DNA of 63,526 nucleotides from UBA1206 sp045600105 (lineage in GTDB: Bacteria > Bacillota > Clostridia > Oscillospirales > CAG-382): the NCBI GenBank assembly GCA_045600105.1, contig JAZRXG010000022.1, positions 1 through 63,526 on the forward strand, read 5' to 3'. The position numbers and the translations under genes are program-made. Shown here piece after piece: positions 58,604-63,526 of this stretch; positions within the stretch are counted from its first letter, which is position 1; each line of letters begins with the position of its first letter. Under the pieces are notes generated by a model. The model made no database searches, was not told where the DNA came from, and saw only the letters and a program-made list of their open reading frames with translations.

Positions 58604-61405
58604 TCACCTCAGATTTTTTTTGATGGTGAGTATATTCTCACCGTTTTCATATTTGTATTTGACGTCGTCCATGGTCTTCTTGACCATATAGATACCGAGT
58701 CCGCCGATGGTCCTTTCGTCAGCCGAAAGCGTGACGTCGGGGTCGTCTTTGGTGAGCGGGTTATACGGTATGCCGCTGTCGCGGAACTTGATGTATACGC
58801 AGCCGGGGTCTTCTCTGTAGATCAGGCTGACTTCCGCGGGTCCGGGTTCGGACGGATAGGCGTATTTGACGATATTGCTGTATATTTCGTCGATCGCCAC
58901 GTTGAGCTGTACCACGGTCTTCATGGGGCAGCCGAGCTTTTCGAGTTCGGTCTCGACAAACGAGGTCACTTCCGTGATGTCGTCGATGCACGCTTTTTCA
59001 AAGCTTACGTGCGGTATGGGAGGTCTTCCGACGTAGGTGAACGCGACCATCGTGATGTCGTCGAACTGCGGAGCCTCGCCGACGAACGAATCGACCTCGC
59101 CTTTGACGAATTCGCAAAGTTCCTTCATATCAGTGAAATCGCGTGAATTGACGGCGCTTATCAGTCTTTCTTCACCGAAGAGCTGCTTGGAAGCGTTCGT
59201 CGCCTCGGTCACGCCGTCGGTATAGAGGAAGACGGTGTCGCCTTTTTCAAGGTCGATCGTCTGAGTCTTGTATTTGATGCCTTCCATTCCGGCAAGGACG
59301 AATCCCGCCTTGGAACGGAGATATTCGAACTTACCGCCTGCGCGTCTGACGAGCGGAGGATTGTGGCCCGCGTTGGCGAAAGTCATTTTTCCGTTCGTAA
59401 GATCGACGCATCCCTGCCACGCCGTGACGAACATCATGGCGTCGTTGCCCTCGCAGAGCGCTTCGCTGCCGAGCGTGAACACGTCTCCGACGGGAATGTC
59501 GCGTTCCGTAAGGCTCTTGAGCTCGGTCTTGGCACGCATCATAAACATCGCGGCGGGTATTCCCTTGCCCGAAACGTCCGCAATGAGGAAGTTGAGAATA
59601 TCGTTGTTGGTGATATAAAAATCGTAAAAATCGCCGCCGACTTCTTTAGCCGGATCCATAAGTGCGTAGATGTCGAGCTCTTTTCTCTTTGGAAAAGCGG
59701 GGAAGGTGCTCGGAAGAGCGGAGGACTGTATCTCCTTGGCGAACTCGAGCTCCTTGTCGATACGTGCCGCGGCTTCGTCGATATAGTGCTTAAGGGTGTC
59801 GACCGTCGAGTTGATGTCATCGGAAAGAGACGCGAATTCCGCATTGCTTCTGACGTCGACCACTTCGTTGAGGTTTCCCTCGGTGATCCTGCCGAGCGAC
59901 TTGTTTATGCTCTTGATGCGGTTGACGACCACCCGCTTGATGAGGCTGTAAATGAGAGCGAAAAGTATCGCAAAGACGAGTATTTCCATGAACGTGTTGA
60001 CGTAAAGGACCACGTTCCTCACCTCAAGCGCTTCTTTTTCGGGAAGCACCGAAACGATGTAATAGCCTTCGGAAGTACGGTAGCGGCAGTACGACATCTC
60101 GCCGCTCAGCTTCATTCTGAACGTAGTATCCTCTTCGGGTTCGCCGACGGAATCCTTTTCGTCAAAAGTAAAATCGGCGGGAGCGCTTACCACGTCAAGA
60201 GACTGCGTCACGATGAGGATATATCCGGTCTTGCCGACGTGACGGTTTTTGGTGATCCCCTTGACCTCGTCGTCGATATCGCGCTGGAATCTTTCGGCGT
60301 CGTAACCGACCTGGATAAAGCCGTCCGGCGTCCTGACTCCCGCGTATTTGCGGCTCAGCGACTGGTCGCTCGAAATGGGCCCGAATTCCTGAACGAATTC
60401 ATCGGGACCGTTCTCTTCAAGCAGACACAGAAATTCCGCCGACTGCTCACCTTTTCTCATATCGTAGCCTTCGTAATTGAGTACGGACGACTCGACTATG
60501 ATGCCGTTTTTGTCTATCCTGCTGATCTCGGTGACCTCGAATTCCTTTGCCGCCGAATTGATGTCCATCGTCTGAAGCTTCTTTATCACACTGTGCGTAA
60601 CGGTGAGCAGATTCTTATCCGAAGCGTCTTTGATATCGGCTTCGATCTCGTCTATCGCGTTGACGAGCAGATCGTCCATCTGGGTTTCCGCGATCCTCGT
60701 CTGAAGGCCGTATACCAGTATCGACGTGCCGACAAACGCGAGCATAACGGCGATGAGCATCCATCTCTGTATGGTCTGCGATATCCTCACGCCGCCTTTT
60801 TTTCGCAGCGACAGCAGCGATTCGCCTGCGATGAGGGTGAGTAAGAACGCCGCGAGCATGACCGAAGCGCCGTTGGCTATAACCATCGGCAGCGTGCATT
60901 CTTTCACGATCTCCATTGCCCTCACGGAATCCGACATATTCGTGAAGAATACCATTGTAAGATGGAAAACTTCCATGACGACGCCGACGGCGAACGAGAT
61001 GAGCCAGCCGGGTTTTTTGTCCTCGAACATGAATTTGCGCAGTGCCGCTGCGTATATACCGGCGATGACGGTCGAGGCCGCACAGGCTATCCTCGTGAAC
61101 TCACCGGCGTCCGAAAACCATCTTTCGATGCCGCCGATAAGACCCGCGATTATTCCCGCGGGAGAGCCGAACATAAGTCCGCCCGTAAGCACCGCCGCGT
61201 CGCGGCAGTTCATGGTAGCGCCGTTGATGTGGATGCCCCACTCGGTGCCGACTACGGCGAGAGCGCCGAAAATGATGCCGAATATCACCTGACGCACGTA
61301 ATAGTTGAGTTTTCCGAAAGGAGTTTTTTTGTCAACTATATACAGTAACACGGTCGCCGCTACCGGAAGAAGGGCGGCAACGCAGAGTTTCATATATTCA
61401 TTCAT
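58604..61405 (-). CDS. LytS-type sensor fused to PP2C (SpoIIE-like) phosphatase and GHKL kinase
   Basis: 933 residues, in order: 5TM_5TMR_LYT membrane domain (~1-205; NCRDAAVLTGGLMFGSPAG, IAGLIGGIERWF), an extracytoplasmic sensor (~240-480) flanked by membrane helices, HAMP (~510-560, KSINKSLGRITEGNLNEVVD), coiled coil with KEIQSSALP, PP2C phosphatase (~580-790; VGGDFYDFY, ADVSGKGIPAAMF, NAGHNPPL, YTDGVTEA, FDDITMV) and a GHKL ATPase (~805-930; NVAIDEIYSNIVKYAYP, RDSGIPYNPL, GGLGIYMVKKTM). Both opposing activities for a STAS protein are in one chain. Overlaps the preceding gene by 4 bp. Confidence 0.93.
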   Translation of the reverse strand: MNEYMKLCVAALLPVAATVLLYIVDKKTPFGKLNYYVRQVIFGIIFGALAVVGTEWGIHINGATMNCRDAAVLTGGLMFGSPAGIIAGLIGGIERWFSDAGEFTRIACAASTVIAGIYAAALRKFMFEDKKPGWLISFAVGVVMEVFHLTMVFFTNMSDSVRAMEIVKECTLPMVIANGASVMLAAFLLTLIAGESLLSLRKKGGVRISQTIQRWMLIAVMLAFVGTSILVYGLQTRIAETQMDDLLVNAIDEIEADIKDASDKNLLTVTHSVIKKLQTMDINSAAKEFEVTEISRIDKNGIIVESSVLNYEGYDMRKGEQSAEFLCLLEENGPDEFVQEFGPISSDQSLSRKYAGVRTPDGFIQVGYDAERFQRDIDDEVKGITKNRHVGKTGYILIVTQSLDVVSAPADFTFDEKDSVGEPEEDTTFRMKLSGEMSYCRYRTSEGYYIVSVLPEKEALEVRNVVLYVNTFMEILVFAILFALIYSLIKRVVVNRIKSINKSLGRITEGNLNEVVDVRSNAEFASLSDDINSTVDTLKHYIDEAAARIDKELEFAKEIQSSALPSTFPAFPKRKELDIYALMDPAKEVGGDFYDFYITNNDILNFLIADVSGKGIPAAMFMMRAKTELKSLTERDIPVGDVFTLGSEALCEGNDAMMFVTAWQGCVDLTNGKMTFANAGHNPPLVRRAGGKFEYLRSKAGFVLAGMEGIKYKTQTIDLEKGDTVFLYTDGVTEATNASKQLFGEERLISAVNSRDFTDMKELCEFVKGEVDSFVGEAPQFDDITMVAFTYVGRPPIPHVSFEKACIDDITEVTSFVETELEKLGCPMKTVVQLNVAIDEIYSNIVKYAYPSEPGPAEVSLIYREDPGCVYIKFRDSGIPYNPLTKDDPDVTLSADERTIGGLGIYMVKKTMDDVKYKYENGENILTIKKNLR

Positions 61406-62103
61406 ATTTTATCCTCGCTTACCATACGGTCGATTATGCCGTCAACGACGTCGAAGCAACGTGCCGAAACGCGTCCGAGCTCACTCATGAACTCTTTTCC
61501 GCCTCCGGTCAGGCTGTCCGAGACTGATTTTATGAGCAGGCAGGGCACACCGCATTTTTCGCACGTCAGCACGATGCCCGCCGCTTCCATTTCGCATATA
61601 TCGGCTCCGTATTTTTCGTGAAGCTCTTTCTTTGCGCTTTCGTCGCTGACGAATTTGTCGGCGGAAGCGCAGCAGACCTTTTTGAGGTCGGGACGTATGG
61701 CGAGCGCCTTTTCGAGAAGAAGCGACGACGTACCGACGTAGGCGCTGTCGTGTCCCGGATAACGTCCGCGTCCGAGATCCAGCCAGCCGGTCGTGTCGTA
61801 GTCGTAATGTATCACCTTTTCAACGACGCAGAGCGACGCCGTGCGCATTTCCTCGGTAAGCCCTCCGACGACGCCGAAGTTGACTATCATATCGACTCCG
61901 CATTCCGAAACGAGGAACTGCACCGCCGAAGACGCGGATATCTCGCCCGCTCCCGAGTCGGTCACGAAAATGACGCGGTCGTCATTTTCGTATTCTCTCA
62001 CGGTGTGCCCGTGACTTTTTGTGATTTTGCAGACGTCGCCGTAACGCGCAAGAACTGCGTCAAGCTCTATCGCGACGACGATACCTATACGTTTTTTTGT
62101 CAA
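61402..62103 (-). CDS. MTA/SAH nucleosidase-like phosphorylase-superfamily protein
   Basis: About 233 residues, TTG start at 62103 with AAGGGG 8 nt upstream (TTG at 62109 is too close). PNP/UDP-fold motifs: IGIVVAIELDAVL, SGAGEISASSAVQFL, VNFGVVGGLTEEM, ICEMEAAGIVLTCEKCGVPCL and SVSDS with the catalytic Asp. Likely removes adenine from 5'-methylthioadenosine or S-adenosylhomocysteine, or acts on a related nucleoside; LuxS-route (Pfs) function possible. Confidence 0.85.
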   Translation of the reverse strand: MTKKRIGIVVAIELDAVLARYGDVCKITKSHGHTVREYENDDRVIFVTDSGAGEISASSAVQFLVSECGVDMIVNFGVVGGLTEEMRTASLCVVEKVIHYDYDTTGWLDLGRGRYPGHDSAYVGTSSLLLEKALAIRPDLKKVCCASADKFVSDESAKKELHEKYGADICEMEAAGIVLTCEKCGVPCLLIKSVSDSLTGGGKEFMSELGRVSARCFDVVDGIIDRMVSEDKI

Positions 62104-62117
62104 GGTCAATTCCCCTT

Positions 62118-63290
62118 TCAGAAATCAAGCGTGTCAACGTCGCAAAGCAGTTCCCTGATCTTGGACGCCCCGTAATTCGCAAGCACCATATTGTCGTCGC
62201 TCCTGCCCTTCACGCTTCTTCTTATGAGGCGCAGATAACTGAGCACGCAGGTTTTGCGCTCGACGTCGGCAAGCCTTGCCTCGTTTGTCGTGCCGAGATA
62301 GCATTCGAGAAATTTCTTCCATATATATTTCGCGGTGTCGTACGGGATACCCAGAAAATTCTCGACCACCGCCGGATCGTTCTCGCCGAAGACGACGTAG
62401 GTCATATGGATGTTCGCAAGCTCGAAGACGGGATGTCCGTGAGATATTCTGTCCATATCGATGAGCATGGTCTCGCCGTTCTGACGCATTACGTTGTTGG
62501 TGTGATAGTCGCAGTGCAGCATCGTTTTCGGTGACGGAACGTCAATGATGAGCCTCTTGAGCTTTTCATACGCGGCGTCTCCCAAACAGCCTCTCGTCAA
62601 TTCGAGTCCGTCAAGAATATAATCCTTTATGTTCGGGATGTCGGACGACGTGACGGGCGTGGAATGTATGAGTCTGAGGGTCGACGCGAAATCGGCGATA
62701 TATCCGTCGATATGCTCCATATCCTCGGAAATGAGCTTTGAATACGAATTCGCGTCGAGCAGCTCGAAGACAGAGCCGTACTTTTCGCCGACCTTTACGA
62801 TATCGTACGATATCGCCGTCGGGATGCCGAGTACGAAAGCGCGCCGCGCGAGAACGCGTTCCTTGATGATGTCGGAAAGGCTTCCGCTGTCGTTGTAGAC
62901 CTTGACGACCGTGTCGCCATTGTAACGGTATACCGTTCCCTTGGCGCCTCTACCGATGACGGGGCAGCCGTCAACGCTGAGTTTTCTGTACGCTTTTTCC
63001 ACCGGCATCATTTCGCAGAATCCGGTCATGTCGAAAATATCGTAGACCTCGATGTTCGCGTTGACGATCTTAAGCGTCGGCTCCGCCCTGCGGAGTTTCA
63101 GTACCACTCTGAGTCCGGCGCTTGATATATATTCGAGCTTATCCGCGTCGATGACGACAGCGTCGTATGCGTTCTCCGAAAGGATATTATCGATCTCACC
63201 GCCGATGAGCGGTGCCGATACGGAATCTATCCTGCCTTCGAGCGACAGTGTAAGGACTCCGTTTTCGCATATATATTTGATTTCGGCCAT
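62118..63290 (-). CDS. STAS domain fused to an aminoglycoside-phosphotransferase-like kinase
   Basis: 390 residues. STAS domain (~1-95; LEYISSAGLRVVLKLRR keeps the serine) followed by a kinase of the APH/choline-kinase fold (~105-390): GRGAKGTVYRYNGDTVVKVY (nucleotide loop and Lys), LHCDYHTNNVMRQ (catalytic Asp ~258), LIDMDRISHGHPVFELA (DFG-like). Resembles the TIGR02172-type kinases sometimes joined to STAS domains. The kinase substrate is unknown. First gene of the operon, GGAGG before ATG 63290, promoter at 63325-63352. Not antibiotic resistance by context. Confidence 0.9.
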   Translation of the reverse strand: MAEIKYICENGVLTLSLEGRIDSVSAPLIGGEIDNILSENAYDAVVIDADKLEYISSAGLRVVLKLRRAEPTLKIVNANIEVYDIFDMTGFCEMMPVEKAYRKLSVDGCPVIGRGAKGTVYRYNGDTVVKVYNDSGSLSDIIKERVLARRAFVLGIPTAISYDIVKVGEKYGSVFELLDANSYSKLISEDMEHIDGYIADFASTLRLIHSTPVTSSDIPNIKDYILDGLELTRGCLGDAAYEKLKRLIIDVPSPKTMLHCDYHTNNVMRQNGETMLIDMDRISHGHPVFELANIHMTYVVFGENDPAVVENFLGIPYDTAKYIWKKFLECYLGTTNEARLADVERKTCVLSYLRLIRRSVKGRSDDNMVLANYGASKIRELLCDVDTLDF

Positions 63291-63324
63291 GGCTGTACCT
63301 CCGAATATATTCTTTTACTTTTAT

Positions 63325-63352
63325 ATTATAATACGTTTTACGGAAATTTCAA
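63325..63352 (-). promoter_or_regulatory. promoter of the STAS-kinase/SpoIIE operon
   Basis: Minus strand TTGAAA (63352-63347), 16-nt spacer, TATAAT (63330-63325). The only good promoter upstream of the seven tightly spaced genes. Confidence 0.8.
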
Positions 63353-63388
63353 GTATTTTGGCGCTATACGCAAAAAAAATACCGTCAA

Positions 63389-63526
63389 CGCCGAGTGCTC
63401 TTAAGGACACTCGGCGAACGATGTGTTCCACTGCGTGGAACGTGATGTACCTTACGGCGTGATGTTCGCCTGCGGCGAGTGATGTGCGCCTCGACGGCGC
63501 GTGAGTGGAACACATCACATCACTTT
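63389..63526. repeat. array of short palindromes linked by GTGATGT, continuing past the window
   Basis: Hairpins CGCCGAGTG/CACTCGGCG (63389-63397 with 63408-63416), GTTCCAC/GTGGAAC (63425-63431 with 63435-63441), TCGCC/GGCGA (63466-63470 with 63474-63478) and GCGCC/GGCGC (63486-63490 with 63496-63500). Linker GTGATGT recurs at 63442, 63459 and 63479. A 12-bp outer inverted repeat (63420-63431 with 63505-63516) encloses the inner ones. Non-coding; looks like a dispersed or mobile palindromic element. Confidence 0.8.

Noticed and set aside
62118..63290. Aminoglycoside phosphotransferase resistance gene
   Set aside because: The kinase fold is fused to a STAS domain within a regulatory operon, so resistance is not supported.
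63389..63526. CRISPR array
   Set aside because: Repeats are short, of unequal spacing, and the spacers are themselves palindromes; no cas genes are in view.

Overview
The window looks like a chromosomal segment of a Gram-positive, spore-capable Clostridia-type Firmicute (Oscillospirales-like by feel; I cannot assign a genus). Reasons: a complete spoIIAA-spoIIAB-sigF operon and a SigH-like sigma factor, a T-box leader, an infC-rpmI-rplT operon with an L20-type leader, clostridial-type glycogen genes with paired GlgC/GlgD, strong GGAGG ribosome binding sites and textbook TTGACA-N17-TATAAT promoters. The genetic code is standard and base composition moderately GC-rich. No tRNA, rRNA, CRISPR array, insertion sequence or prophage was seen.

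Layout. (1) 1-4.8 kb: minus-strand operon gltA-acn-icd, the oxidative branch of the citric acid cycle towards 2-oxoglutarate. (2) 4.9-7.5 kb: an acyl-CoA synthetase carrying an N-terminal XRE/cupin regulator module, preceded by a T-box riboswitch whose Stem I, specifier (AUC, Ile), antiterminator and terminator can be traced. (3) 7.5-12.9 kb, plus strand: polA, rsmI and a dockerin-bearing DUF4127 lipoprotein. (4) 13-14.4 kb: a small island with a YidD-like membrane protein, an unknown protein and a divergent XRE repressor with twin operators. (5) 14.4-18.5 kb: SPFH protein, ilvN, ilvB, a zinc-ribbon protein and sigH. (6) 18.6-29.3 kb: glycogen operon glgB-glgC-glgD-glgA-glgP-GH13-aac(3)-like, read leftwards from one promoter. 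(7) 29.4-33.7 kb: a WG-like surface protein, then rpsO (leader with an anti-Shine-Dalgarno loop) and pnp. (8) 33.8-39.8 kb: polar amino-acid ABC importer, rpsI/rplM, a TtcA-like thiolase and the spoIIA operon. (9) 40-47.3 kb: one operon of a DUF6472 protein, two ABC exporter half-transporters, an SGNH-hydrolase lipoprotein, a CotH-like lipoprotein and a frameshifted small ORF. (10) 47.3-48.9 kb: rpsU and infC-rpmI-rplT; infC appears to start at ATC. (11) 49-55.3 kb: amidase, DUF1622 protein, threonine aldolase, and an operon M20 peptidase - PHP phosphoesterase - zinc-ribbon protein - TPM protein. (12) 55.4-63.3 kb: a tightly packed seven-gene operon that is the most interesting system here: a STAS-kinase fusion, an MTA/SAH-nucleosidase-like protein, a LytS-type membrane sensor fused to a PP2C phosphatase and a GHKL kinase, a small-alarmone-hydrolase-like HD protein, a second STAS protein, a protein with two LSm-like repeats, and a GH127-like glycosidase. 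The window ends in an array of short palindromes joined by GTGATGT linkers.

How the parts fit: carbon storage (glycogen) and citrate-to-glutamate flux sit near regulators of growth and sporulation. The last operon looks like a self-contained partner-switching circuit without a sigma factor of its own, tied by gene order to nucleotide/alarmone turnover and to an arabinose-type glycosidase. Function assignments come from reading motifs by eye; no database search was possible.
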